The notes under the pieces: model-generated
Told to the model about the DNA's origin: nothing
The model's input: only the letters and a program-made list of their open reading frames with translations
Databases searched by the model: none
Position numbers and translations under genes: made by a program
Shown: in pieces, positions 45,213-54,346 of the stretch
Layout of the letters: every line of letters starts with the position of its first letter
Position numbering within the stretch: the first letter of the stretch is position 1
Source of the DNA: Sheuella amnicola
Lineage (GTDB): Bacteria; Pseudomonadota; Gammaproteobacteria; Burkholderiales; Burkholderiaceae_B
Reading direction: 5' to 3'
Assembly (NCBI RefSeq): GCF_010499255.1
Contig: NZ_JAAGRN010000009.1
Span: forward strand, 62,001 to 126,000
Length of the DNA stretch: 64,000 nucleotides

Positions 45213-46673
45213 ATGAATTCATTTATCACGTTGGTGATTATTTATGGCCTGCTGACGATAGGGTCGGCAAGCATCCTCTATTTTTCGTTCAGGGAACGAG
45301 TCGATGCGTCAGGGAAATATTTTTTGACGTCTGAATTACTCGTTTTGCCAGTCTTGTCTCAGGTGATCGCAACGAACTGGTATCCGGAACTGGGAATGAA
45401 GTGGTACATACTTTTCGCCGGAAATGCGTTTTACATTGCTTCCGAAATAGCCATTTTTTTTAGTATTTACACGCTCACCAGAAATGTGGACTTTATCAAG
45501 TTCGGCATCTCCCTATTCATTGGTTGTGGATATTGCGCATTGATCGAATATTGCCGCTTTCACATCAACCCAATGCTACCCATCCTGCTTTCGGGGATAT
45601 CCTCCGCAAGTTTAGCCATCGCGACTTTTTATATTTGCATCACTTCAACGAATGAAGAACTGAAGTCCAATCTGTTTCTGAAATGGATTAGTTATCTGGA
45701 AATTATTTTGGTTGTTTTCGCTTTGTTTCGAATGGCGAGTTACTTCTCATCGACTCCAATTATGCCGCGACAACCGTCAACGGCGGTCGTGTTGTTGTAC
45801 ACGTTTTTTGTTTCAGTGAATGTTTTTAGATATTTTTTCTATCTATCCCTCAGAATCAGTTGGGTCAACCCCATCGCAGATCAGGCCAACCTATTAAATA
45901 AAAACCTGGTCAAAGTACTTGAGGACAAAAACAAATTATTGACTGGTCTGATCACCTCAAACAGAGCGTTAGGAATGAGCACGCTAGCCAGTTCACTGGC
46001 GCATCAGCTCAGTCAACCATTAACTGGTATTAATTTTCAAGCAGAGGCTATCAAGCGCGATTTAATAAAGATTGAAAATAATCAAAAAGCAGTATCGACT
46101 CTCGACAAGATGAGCATTGAACTTAACAAAGTTACCGATTTAGTCAAAAACCTAAGAAAGCTTTTCGAAAATCAGAACTCAGAATTTGAACCAATTAATT
46201 TGATTCAGATCAGTGAAGGGATTCTCGAAATTATCGAGCCCACTCTCAAATCCAATAAAATAAATCTTGTTAGGACGTACCACCACGACCTGGTCTGCAT
46301 GGGCGATGCAATTCAAATTCAACAGGTATTGATCAACGTATTTAACAACGCAATCGACTCTATTAAAAGCAAAGTGAATACAGACGAATCAAATTCGAAA
46401 GAGATTCGTTTTGACATATCTCAAAATAATTCTTTCGCCATCCTTTCCATCGCCGACAGCGGCAGTGGAATTGATCCTGTTTTGCTGCAAAACATGTTCG
46501 AACTGTATAAGACAACAAAAAAAGGCGGACTCGGAATAGGTTTATGGTTAAGCAAAGAAATCATGGACAAGCACCAGGGCAACATCACTGCAAAAAACAA
46601 TCCCGATGGCGGTGCAATCTTTGAAATTTGCATCCCACTCGCCCAGCGTTTCTCAGCTAAGGTGCACGAATGA
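45213..46673 (+). CDS. Membrane sensor histidine kinase
   Basis: 486 residues. The first about 220 residues contain seven hydrophobic segments, a membrane sensor region. The DHp helix has the phospho-acceptor His in SSLAHQLSQPLTGINFQAE; the HATPase domain shows IQQVLINVFNNAIDS (N box), IADSGSGIDPVLL (G1) and GLGIGLWLSKEIM (G2). Stop overlaps the response-regulator start by 4 bp. Similar in layout to FixL/TodS-type kinases with QLSQPL motifs. The divergent amidohydrolase operon is the likely target. Confidence 0.9.
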   Translation: MNSFITLVIIYGLLTIGSASILYFSFRERVDASGKYFLTSELLVLPVLSQVIATNWYPELGMKWYILFAGNAFYIASEIAIFFSIYTLTRNVDFIKFGISLFIGCGYCALIEYCRFHINPMLPILLSGISSASLAIATFYICITSTNEELKSNLFLKWISYLEIILVVFALFRMASYFSSTPIMPRQPSTAVVLLYTFFVSVNVFRYFFYLSLRISWVNPIADQANLLNKNLVKVLEDKNKLLTGLITSNRALGMSTLASSLAHQLSQPLTGINFQAEAIKRDLIKIENNQKAVSTLDKMSIELNKVTDLVKNLRKLFENQNSEFEPINLIQISEGILEIIEPTLKSNKINLVRTYHHDLVCMGDAIQIQQVLINVFNNAIDSIKSKVNTDESNSKEIRFDISQNNSFAILSIADSGSGIDPVLLQNMFELYKTTKKGGLGIGLWLSKEIMDKHQGNITAKNNPDGGAIFEICIPLAQRFSAKVHE

Positions 46674-47317
46674 TCAAATCCAGAGTCATTCTCGTCGACG
46701 ATGAAGCAGTCATACGGGACAGTCTTGGAGAGTGGTTATCCCTGGAATATGAAGTTTTATGCTTCTCATCGGGAGAGGCATTTTTAAATGCGATCAATCA
46801 ATTCGATCCCGATGACGGAATACCAACTTGTATTCTTCTCGATTATCAAATGGATGGCATGAACGGAATCGAATTGCAATCAAGTCTTCAATCTCTGAAT
46901 GTCAATTTTCCCATCATCTTCATCAGCGGTAACGCTAAAAAAGCCGACATCATTACGGCCTGGCATCATGGCGCTGTAGACTTTGTACTGAAACCCTTTA
47001 CCACCGTACAGATCACTGAAGCTCTGGAAAAACAATTCAATTTATTGAAACAGCATTTATTACAAAAACAAGTATCGAATGCATCGGAGTCAATGTCTCA
47101 ACTTCCCATCACCAAGCGCGAAGCTCAAGTTTTGGCACTACTCGGTCAGGGACATCAGCAAAGTGAAGTTTCGAAAAAACTGGGCATATCGGTACGTACA
47201 GTAAAAATGTATCGTTCCCTTCTGAAAAACAAGCTCAATCTAAACACTCTGATGGAGCTTGCCCGGTATTACGATCAGCACCGCAAGACGATCACAAAAA
47301 TAGCCGGGAAAATATAG
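46670..47317 (+). CDS. FixJ/NarL-type response regulator
   Basis: 215 residues. Receiver domain with the acidic pocket VDDEAV and phospho-acceptor Asp in CILLDYQMDGMNG, followed by FVLKPFTT with the conserved Lys. C-terminal LuxR helix-turn-helix: LPITKREAQVLALLGQGHQQSEVSKKLGISVRTVKMYRSLLKNKL. Translationally coupled to the kinase. Convergent with selB (12 bp). Confidence 0.92.
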   Translation: MIKSRVILVDDEAVIRDSLGEWLSLEYEVLCFSSGEAFLNAINQFDPDDGIPTCILLDYQMDGMNGIELQSSLQSLNVNFPIIFISGNAKKADIITAWHHGAVDFVLKPFTTVQITEALEKQFNLLKQHLLQKQVSNASESMSQLPITKREAQVLALLGQGHQQSEVSKKLGISVRTVKMYRSLLKNKLNLNTLMELARYYDQHRKTITKIAGKI

Positions 47318-47328
47318 CGAACCATCGC

Positions 47329-49239
47329 TCAAAGAAATTCTTTAATACGCTTGCCAATCCTGCGACGATCGCCAAATCGCTGCGTCACTCCAAGCTGATC
47401 AAAGAACTCTAGGTAATGAATTGCAAGCCCACGTCCAGTTCCGATGGCGTCCCTGAATTGCGCTGCATTGAAAAAACCGCCCGGCTGTTTGTTTGCCACA
47501 TCAACCAAAACTGCCGCGAGCCTTGTAAGCGTCTCTCTTAAGCAAAATCGATCAGGAGTAACTCGCCTGATGTCACCCGTTCTACTTTTACGATGAAGAA
47601 AGTCGCGTAATGGCTGTTCTTTGACCTTCAATTTTTCTGCCAGCACACCAACTAACGGAGTATTCACGCCGAATGAAAGCAATGTTTCGTGAACCAGCTT
47701 CCAAAGCATTTCGTCTTCCGGGTTTGCGGATACATCATGATCGCGAAGACTGACGACATCATTGGATAGCACCAACAACTTTCGGTTAGCCAAGTCCCGT
47801 ATCAACGCCTGAAATGCTTCAAACGGAATGCGTTTTGTAATCATTGATCTTAAAGCAGACACTCCGATACCCGGGTCTTGAGGGTAGAGTGTGTGATGCT
47901 TGCGGACTTTTTCCAGCACACTCACTTTCAAAGCATCCGATGCGGCTCGCGAGATTCCAATCGGCATGGCTTTACCCAAGACAATCGCATCCGCATCACG
48001 AATCATGCTTCCGACATTTTGTTGCAACAGATTCATTGCCCGGCAAAACGAATGTATATCCACGCCTGCTTCACTCAGATCAAGCAATCCGGAAAGAATT
48101 TTCTCAGGCGTTGATCTTTCGTAGACTTGCATCTCAGCCTCTCTGACGCCCGCCCCGCGTCTTTGTTTGAGCGCAAAGGGATTCATGACTATGCCACCAC
48201 CGATCGTACGAGTTGCCGATTGATCTCGAATAATGAATCGATCGCCATGCAATGCTGCTATTGGCTTATCGGTAATCAGCTGGACGTAGCGAGTCTGACC
48301 GGGTTCAATCTTGCCTTCGCCAGACACGACAACCCGCGCCAACACATCCGTCGTCCCCAAATGAAGATGAACACAAGACCAGTGCAACAATGAACGATCC
48401 TCTGATTCAATCACTTTAAGCCTGACATCCAAACGATTAGTCGGCGCATGCGTATTTGAATCCTGTATCCAGTTACCACGACCAGCTTCAGACACGTTCA
48501 CGCCAACCAGATTCAAAGCACATCGTTGACCGGAATAGGCAAATTCAGTCGCCACACCATGAACCTGTATGCCTCTGACCCTGACTTGGATGCCTTCGGG
48601 CGATATCATCAACTGATCATCCACACTGACTTTTCCGCTATGAACCGTACCCGTTACAACAGTTCCACTCCCAGCTATGGTAAATGCCCGATCGATGGGC
48701 ATACGAAATCCCTGAGAAATATCGTCTACGGAAGAAGATCGACCGGATAAATCAAACAGCCAATCTCGCACAGTCGAAATGCCATCGCCGGTTATGCAAT
48801 TCACCCTGAAGACAGGAGCTCCAGCGATAGATGTGGAGTGGATCATCGCAGTGATATCAGCTGATACACCCTCGACCCTGGCGGCATCCACTTTATCCAC
48901 TTTGGTAATCACGATTGCTGCACGTTCGACATTGAGCAAGTCCAGAATATGAAGATGCTCTAGGGTTTGGGGCATCAAACCATCATCGGCTGCGACGATC
49001 AATAGCGCGGCATTGATCCCGGTAACACCCGCAAGCATGTTACGCACAAATCTTTCATGTCCGGGGACATCGATAAAACTCACGCAACTATTCTGGCCAA
49101 GTTCGGCATGAGCAAAACCAAGATCAATCGTCATGCCGCGTGCGCGCTCCTCGGGCAGGCGATCCGTTTCTATTCCCGTCAGCGCCTTGATGAGGCTTGT
49201 TTTACCGTGATCTATGTGTCCTGCAGTAGCTACGATCAT
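47329..49239 (-). CDS. selB: Selenocysteine-specific translation elongation factor SelB
   Basis: 636 residues. GTPase motifs: [16 protein letters not shown] (G1), [10 protein letters not shown] (G2 region), [13 protein letters not shown] (G3) and ITKVDKVD (G4). Domains II-III follow ([14 protein letters not shown]), then a C-terminal set of winged-helix domains that binds the SECIS hairpin. It delivers Sec-tRNA to UGA codons carrying a SECIS element. No selA, selD or selC gene is seen in the window. A selenoprotein gene lies 2.2 kb away at 51450. Preceded on the same strand by a TrxR-like flavoprotein gene (53-bp gap). Confidence 0.95.
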   Translation of the reverse strand: MIVATAGHIDHGKTSLIKALTGIETDRLPEERARGMTIDLGFAHAELGQNSCVSFIDVPGHERFVRNMLAGVTGINAALLIVAADDGLMPQTLEHLHILDLLNVERAAIVITKVDKVDAARVEGVSADITAMIHSTSIAGAPVFRVNCITGDGISTVRDWLFDLSGRSSSVDDISQGFRMPIDRAFTIAGSGTVVTGTVHSGKVSVDDQLMISPEGIQVRVRGIQVHGVATEFAYSGQRCALNLVGVNVSEAGRGNWIQDSNTHAPTNRLDVRLKVIESEDRSLLHWSCVHLHLGTTDVLARVVVSGEGKIEPGQTRYVQLITDKPIAALHGDRFIIRDQSATRTIGGGIVMNPFALKQRRGAGVREAEMQVYERSTPEKILSGLLDLSEAGVDIHSFCRAMNLLQQNVGSMIRDADAIVLGKAMPIGISRAASDALKVSVLEKVRKHHTLYPQDPGIGVSALRSMITKRIPFEAFQALIRDLANRKLLVLSNDVVSLRDHDVSANPEDEMLWKLVHETLLSFGVNTPLVGVLAEKLKVKEQPLRDFLHRKSRTGDIRRVTPDRFCLRETLTRLAAVLVDVANKQPGGFFNAAQFRDAIGTGRGLAIHYLEFFDQLGVTQRFGDRRRIGKRIKEFL

Positions 49240-49292
49240 CGAATGTCATGCCATGGTTTGGCATAAAAGTAGTAGTGGCAATGGTCCGGATT

Positions 49293-50204
49293 TTAGGCGG
49301 ATCTAGACTTTACATGCTTGGCCACCTGCCGAGCCTCTAGAACGGCGTCTTTCAGCCAACCACCGAATCCGGATCTAACCTGACCAATCGCCCAGAGACC
49401 GGAAATAGATGTTTCAAGTTCCGGACCGACTTTCAAATAGCCTGAAACATCACGCTCAACTTCTTTAGGGGCGATCGCACCGTTGGGTTCGAGCCCCGGC
49501 AGCGCGAACAAACCGGTTGCCTTCAATTGTGCGGATTCGCCTTGATCGTTTCGAACCGTCACACCGGTCATGCCCGTTTCATCCCCTAAAACTTCGATGA
49601 TTGAATGATTCGGATGGAGAATGATTTTTGATTCCGACGTAACGCGCGAAATATAGTCGTCGCATGCCTTCAATCCAGTGCCTGGGTATACGATATGTAC
49701 AGCGGCACATTCCTGCGCAAGCAGCAATGCATCCTGCAAGGCCCAATCACCGTTTCCTGCAACCACCACCTCTGCACCGGTAAACATTGGCGCATCGCAA
49801 TCCGCGCAATGTGACACGCCTCGACCTTCAAGCTCGGCTTCACCAGGCACACCAAGTTTTTTCAACTTCGCTCCTGTGGCGATAACAACAAAACGAGCTG
49901 TTTGAGCCCCTGAGTCGGTATCCACTTCGAATCCGCCATCCACCCGACGAACGCAACGCACTTCAGCCTGAATACTTTTTACTCCAGCCCTTTTATTGCC
50001 CATTGCAAGCATACCGGCATAGTCCATGCCGGATAGGCCGTCGGCCTCTTCGAAATGTTCAAGCTCATTCACATTGACTACAAGGCCGCCGTAGAACTCG
50101 CTTTCGAATGTCGCAACGACAAGGCCAAGTTTAGCCGCCTCGGATGCGCAAGTCAGGCCTGCAAAACCTTCTCCGATCACGATCAAATCAAACGCGGGTG
50201 TCAT
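49293..50204 (-). CDS. Thioredoxin-reductase-like FAD/NAD(P) oxidoreductase
   Basis: 303 residues from ATG 50204 (GAAGGACAAAAG upstream); longer frames to 50258 are open. The FAD GxGxxG motif is DLIVIGEGFAGLTCASEAA; the redox-active CxxC is CADC in GVSHCADCDAPMFTG, as in thioredoxin reductase; VVVAGNGDWALQDALLLAQ is the NAD(P)H motif. It would reduce a dithiol partner with NADPH. Co-directional with selB and divergent from a lysR gene. It may supply electrons to the selenoprotein near 51.7 kb, but that is only an inference from position. Confidence 0.85.
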   Translation of the reverse strand: MTPAFDLIVIGEGFAGLTCASEAAKLGLVVATFESEFYGGLVVNVNELEHFEEADGLSGMDYAGMLAMGNKRAGVKSIQAEVRCVRRVDGGFEVDTDSGAQTARFVVIATGAKLKKLGVPGEAELEGRGVSHCADCDAPMFTGAEVVVAGNGDWALQDALLLAQECAAVHIVYPGTGLKACDDYISRVTSESKIILHPNHSIIEVLGDETGMTGVTVRNDQGESAQLKATGLFALPGLEPNGAIAPKEVERDVSGYLKVGPELETSISGLWAIGQVRSGFGGWLKDAVLEARQVAKHVKSRSA

Positions 50205-50388
50205 CTTTTGTCCTTCTTCCATATCAACTTCAATCTTGCGACAGAGTAAATCTGGCAACGATTATTTACAATATTAATCTTTTACTATTTTTAATTTCAT
50301 TAATTGCATAAATACATTTAAACTGTTTTAACCGCTGCCAGTGATTTCTCTTACTTAACGCTTTTGTGCCACCAGGACCGCTTTCAAG

Positions 50389-51390
50389 ATGAAGAAAAAA
50401 TCCGCCCCCTCTCTACTCCAATCTGGAACTATTCCGGACTTGAGTTCCCGCGAACTTCAAGCAGTCTGCACTATTGCCGAATACAACAGCTTCATGGCAG
50501 CGGCATTAACCTTAAGCATCTCTCAACCGGCCCTCACCCGCATGGTGCAGCGTGTCGAAAGCGCGCTAGGGCTAGAATTATTTCGTCGATCCACAAGAAG
50601 AATCGAAACAACACCCGCAGGACAGGAATTTATCGACCTGGCGAACAGAATTCTCTCCGACCTGCGGATTTCATATGAAAACATGCGTGACATTTCCGAT
50701 GAACAACGCGGTCGTGTCATCATTTCCTCAGTGATGTCTGCAGCATATTCCCAATTGCCTCGACTAGTGGCAAGTTATCTTCTTAGTCGACCCAAAATTG
50801 AAATCCAGCTACGTGAAGGCGTGCACGGCACTGTCATGGAAGATGTACGCAGTGGCCTGGCAGATCTCGGCATCACATACCTGGACGAAGTTCCCAGAGA
50901 GTTCGCGACGATAGAACTGAGCACTGAGGGTTTTCACGTCGTCATGCCCAAGCAGCACCGCTTGGCCTGCCTGGATGAAATCCGAATCGAGGATATTGCG
51001 GATTGCACCCTCGTGTCGCTACCCAAGGAAGCCCACGCCCGAAAATTACTGGACGGTGCCGCATCTTTGGCAGGCTTCAGCCTTCACCATGCAATCACGG
51101 TGCATCAATTCGCCACAGTCATGCAATGCGTTCGGGCTGGGGTCGGCGTTTCGGTCGTACCAAGCGGAGCCGTGCCGGTGGCAGTCAGTGCGGGACTCAT
51201 CTCTCGCCCCCTAGTCAAGCCGCACTTCGAACGATCAATGGGGATTTTGACCTTAAAAGATCGTGCGCTTACGCCCAGCGCAAAAGGGTTTCTGACTCAT
51301 CTTCAATCAGATTGGCGAATCATTGAAGTCGGTTCAATGAAAGCGCCACTTAAACAGACAGGCAAAAAGCAGGTGAAACACTCAAACTGA
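50389..51390 (+). CDS. LysR-family regulator
   Basis: 333 residues. Winged helix LSSRELQAVCTIAEYNSFMAAALTLSISQPALTRMVQRVESALG after a basic leader, then a LysR effector domain (HVVMPKQHRLACLDEIRIEDI). Divergent from the TrxR-like gene and convergent with the selenoprotein gene. Of the regulators in the selenium region it is the only one, so it may control the selenoprotein operon. Confidence 0.9.
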   Translation: MKKKSAPSLLQSGTIPDLSSRELQAVCTIAEYNSFMAAALTLSISQPALTRMVQRVESALGLELFRRSTRRIETTPAGQEFIDLANRILSDLRISYENMRDISDEQRGRVIISSVMSAAYSQLPRLVASYLLSRPKIEIQLREGVHGTVMEDVRSGLADLGITYLDEVPREFATIELSTEGFHVVMPKQHRLACLDEIRIEDIADCTLVSLPKEAHARKLLDGAASLAGFSLHHAITVHQFATVMQCVRAGVGVSVVPSGAVPVAVSAGLISRPLVKPHFERSMGILTLKDRALTPSAKGFLTHLQSDWRIIEVGSMKAPLKQTGKKQVKHSN

Positions 51391-51399
51391 CTCATACAA

Positions 51400-51434
51400 A
51401 TCGACCACCGTCTTTTAAAGACAAGGTGGTCGAT
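51400..51434. terminator. Long hairpin between lysR and the selenoprotein gene
   Basis: ATCGACCACC / GGTGGTCGAT (10 bp) encloses an inner GTCTTT-T-AAAGAC stem, in all a long, nearly perfect hairpin between two convergent genes. There is no T tract on either side, so it is probably a bidirectional terminator or mRNA end protector. Confidence 0.6.
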
Positions 51435-51449
51435 AATGCCTGACAATCC

Positions 51450-51980
51450 TTACGCCTGGCGCTCAGTCAACAAAGACACAATACGCGCAGCCGCAACTAC
51501 TGCCTTCTCGCGAAGTATTTCATCGCTATTATTTGCGATGGGATGACCAATCACAGCAAAAGGATACCCTGGCAAGCCATTAAGCTCTCCCATGACCTCG
51601 GCGCTGCGCACAAATCGATCGGTCATAATGCCGACGGCGGGAATCCCCAGACGCTCGGCTTCAATGGCGTCATGCAGACTGCACGACGAACAAGACCCTC
51701 AGTCGCCGGTTGCAGCCAAAATCGCGTCCGCGCCTGAGATACTCGCAAGCATTTCCGGCGGAACGGGTTTGGTTGCATCAGGCTTGCGCACACGCAAAAA
51801 CTCACGCGCCCCGTGCTCTTTTTTCAAAATCTCGGCGATATAGTCGAACAACTTCGATGTACCGATCTTTGCGTTATCAATCATGCCGATGACGGCACCT
51901 TCCAGCGACTTCAGGGGAGGAGCAAGGCGCAACGCCTCCCCCTCAGCCGATAATCGCGGGTCCAGGACTCTAATAGTCAT
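51450..51980 (-). CDS. UGSC-family selenoprotein (Sec94 encoded by in-frame TGA)
   Basis: 176 residues when the TGA at 51699-51701 is read as selenocysteine (Sec94). Start ATG 51980 has AAAGGAG 6 nt upstream; the TAA stop is at 51450-51452. Without read-through the frame would end as a 93-residue fragment just after AILAATGD. The frame continues for 82 sense codons after the TGA, beginning U-GSCSSC, then SLHDAIEAERLGIPAVGIMTD and GLPGYPFAVIGHPI. The U-G-S-C-x-x-C centre defines the UGSC (seleno)protein family and resembles the UGTCTRC redox centre of glycine reductase GrdB, with the same downstream GIP-V and HP pattern. A SECIS-like hairpin follows the TGA and selB is 2.2 kb away. Cotranscribed with the 350-residue partner gene 19 bp upstream. 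A redox or reductive-cleavage role is inferred; the substrate is unknown. Confidence 0.88.
51669..51687 (-). promoter_or_regulatory. Bacterial SECIS element (hairpin in the coding region)
   Basis: On the minus strand GUCGUGC pairs with GCAUGAC (7 bp, one G-U pair) around the loop AGUCU. The loop GU lies 19 nt after the UGA, the same distance as in E. coli fdhF as I recall it, and the apical GCAGUCUGC closely resembles fdhF GCAGGUCUGC. This is the structure SelB recognises. Confidence 0.82.
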
Positions 51981-51999
51981 GCCTGCTCCTTTCACAACA

Positions 52000-53052
52000 T
52001 CAAACAACGGTCACCGGCATAGTCACTGCCAGTGATTTTTTACCGTACCATGGCGGTGCAATCGCACCAAAACCTCCCGCCGGACCTCCTGCAGAAATCA
52101 CAAGCAAGTCATCCGGACTACGCATCGCCTTATATATGCGCTCCTCGTCCTTCAGGCCTGCGATCGCTCCCTTGCCCACATCGCGCCACTGCTTGCGCCG
52201 CACTTCACAGCGATCAAACATATATTCGCGAATGTCCTGTTTAGTCCAACCTGCGGCATTGAAAATGTCCCGATGCTGCTTGGCAACCACCATTGCATAG
52301 TTACCCTCCCAGATTGAATATTCGAGCATATTGCTTCGAACCGCAGCTGAATATGTGTCCAGCAATTCTTTCGGATTATGCGTCCATTCGTTCATCACCT
52401 GATGCGGCGACTCGACCGACATCACAGTCACGGCAGATACACCTTCTGCGATTCCTCGCTCTTGCGCCAAGGGAATCCACTGACTTTCATCCTCATCCTC
52501 GGCAAGACAGAATGTGAATTTGCCGGGATGTCCAAGCGTTGCTCGATCAAGCTGCCCCGGAATGCCTCCTAATACATTTAATAGCATCAACCGCACGGTA
52601 CGTCCGATGCTGGCATTTGCACGGCTACCGTTGGCCAAGGCATTATGCGTCGCGTTCATGCCGATCTGCTTGCGAATCGGACCATTCACAATGATCATCG
52701 GAGCGGCACCACCCGTACTACAAGTCGATCCATGCAAACCGAATTGGGGCTCGCACATCGCTTCGACAATAGCCCTGACAACAGGCATATATTCAGGCAG
52801 ACATCCAGCCATGACTGCGGCAATTGCAACTTTCTCAGCTGTAATCCGGCGTCGACGTACCGGTTCGGTTCCAATCGTGTGCCCAGGCGGCAATCCCATG
52901 GAATCGCAAAACTGCCGGACCCTGGATTCAGTCGGCGGAACAATCGGCAGGCCATCAGTCCAACCATTACGCTGATAAAGCTCATTCACCTCGAAGGCAT
53001 CTTCGACTTCAAGAACTGTACTGGTAAGAATGGAAAGATCTGATTCGCTCAT
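52000..53052 (-). CDS. Conserved protein of unknown function, partner of the UGSC selenoprotein
   Basis: 350 residues, cytoplasmic by sequence (no signal peptide or membrane segment). Recognisable conserved stretches are NGWTDGLPIVPPTE near residue 30, GCLPEYMPVVRAIVEAMCEP, FGLHGSTCSTGGAAPMIIVNGPIRKQ, and GPAGGFGAIAPPWYG near the end. I do not recognise a named enzyme family. It ends 19 bp before the selenoprotein start, so the two are almost certainly co-translated partners. The pair could be the two subunits of a selenol-dependent enzyme. Divergent from a Bug receptor gene (272 bp between). Confidence 0.75.
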   Translation of the reverse strand: MSESDLSILTSTVLEVEDAFEVNELYQRNGWTDGLPIVPPTESRVRQFCDSMGLPPGHTIGTEPVRRRRITAEKVAIAAVMAGCLPEYMPVVRAIVEAMCEPQFGLHGSTCSTGGAAPMIIVNGPIRKQIGMNATHNALANGSRANASIGRTVRLMLLNVLGGIPGQLDRATLGHPGKFTFCLAEDEDESQWIPLAQERGIAEGVSAVTVMSVESPHQVMNEWTHNPKELLDTYSAAVRSNMLEYSIWEGNYAMVVAKQHRDIFNAAGWTKQDIREYMFDRCEVRRKQWRDVGKGAIAGLKDEERIYKAMRSPDDLLVISAGGPAGGFGAIAPPWYGKKSLAVTMPVTVV

Positions 53053-53323
53053 GGAAACCTGTCATTACGCATCGAAAGCATTGGATCGTCCAACGAAAAT
53101 CTAATTCTCAGTAAGGTTAGAGTTTCAACCCGATAGATGACAAGTCATTTCTATTTCACGCATTAATTACACATTTTGCATAAAACGGCACCCTTATTAA
53201 CTTTTATAAAATTAAATACACAGTGATTATTGCGTTTTTTGAAACCATTAAGATAAATATTTCAATGTTGTGAGCTGAGCAACCGTTCTCTATGCTGGAT
53301 AAAACAAGCCGTTGGAGACAAAA

Positions 53324-54334
53324 ATGCTCAACTCAAATAAAAAAACACGAGTACTCGATGAACGACGCCGTCATTTAATCAAGGCCGGTGGCGGTCTGAT
53401 GATTGCAGGGTTGGCAGCTCCAGGCAAATCACAAACAAACTACCCAAATAAGCCGATACGAATGGTGATTCCGTTTCCGCCGGGAGGTCCGACAGACATT
53501 GTGGGTCGCATTGTTGCCCACGGATTATCGGAGAGCTTCGGTCAAACAGTCACCATAGAAAACAAACCGGGAGCCAGCGGGATGATAGGGGCGGACATCG
53601 TCGCTAAAGCATCGCCCGACGGATACACACTACTGGTTAATGTTTCGGCACACGTAGTCAATCCGGCTCTATACAAAAATATGCCGCACGACCCGATTGC
53701 CGACTTCACTCCTATCACTAATTTGGCGTACACACCTATCCAACTGGTCGTAAGCGCAAATCTGCCCGTGTATTCGGTTGCCGATCTTATTAAGTTGATC
53801 AAATCGCAACCAGGTCGACACAACTTTGCGAGCTCAAGTCCGGGTGCCCCCGGACACTTGATGGGTGAACTGTTCAAGCAGGTAGCCAAACTGGATGTGG
53901 TTCCTGTACCTTACAAAGGCTCTGCACCTGCATTGACTGATGTCATCGGCGGACAAATCACATTCATGTTCGACTCGATGCCATCATCAATCAATCTAGT
54001 CAAAAGCGGTCGATTAAGATCCTTGGGCGTTTCATCACCCGAACGCCTGGCGATTCTTCCGGATGTACCGACGTTTGCGCAACAGAATTTTCCGACACTG
54101 AATCTTACGACCTGGTACGGAATGTGGGGACCGGCAAAGATGCCATCAGGATTAACTGAACAAGTCTATGCCGCAGTGAGCAAAGTGTTGTCGCAAGCCG
54201 ATATCCGCAAGCGAATACAAGATGCGCTTGCGCAACCTGTTGGCGACACGCCTGAACAATTTAAACAGTATTGCGCCGCCGAGTCCCAGCGCTATGCATC
54301 GATCGTGAAGGCCGCCGGAATCAAAGTAGATTAA
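53324..54334 (+). CDS. Bug/TctC-family receptor with Tat-like signal
   Basis: 336 residues from ATG 53324 with GGAG 7 nt upstream (a TTG at 53312 is in frame). The N-terminus has ERRRHLIKAGGGLMIAGLA, a twin-arginine-like signal unlike the Sec signals of the three other Bug proteins in this window. Mature part: YPNKPIRMVIPFPPGGPTDIVGRI, ENKPGASGMIGADIVAK, PVPYKGSAPALTDVIGG. Divergent from the selenoprotein operon, so it may capture that operon's substrate. Confidence 0.9.
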   Translation: MLNSNKKTRVLDERRRHLIKAGGGLMIAGLAAPGKSQTNYPNKPIRMVIPFPPGGPTDIVGRIVAHGLSESFGQTVTIENKPGASGMIGADIVAKASPDGYTLLVNVSAHVVNPALYKNMPHDPIADFTPITNLAYTPIQLVVSANLPVYSVADLIKLIKSQPGRHNFASSSPGAPGHLMGELFKQVAKLDVVPVPYKGSAPALTDVIGGQITFMFDSMPSSINLVKSGRLRSLGVSSPERLAILPDVPTFAQQNFPTLNLTTWYGMWGPAKMPSGLTEQVYAAVSKVLSQADIRKRIQDALAQPVGDTPEQFKQYCAAESQRYASIVKAAGIKVD

Positions 54335-54346
54335 ACGTCGAAAAAA

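Noticed and set aside
51699-51980. A 93-residue truncated protein or pseudogene ending at the TGA
   Set aside because: The frame goes on for 82 conserved-looking codons with a UGSC motif and a SECIS-like hairpin follows the TGA, so read-through as selenocysteine is the better reading.
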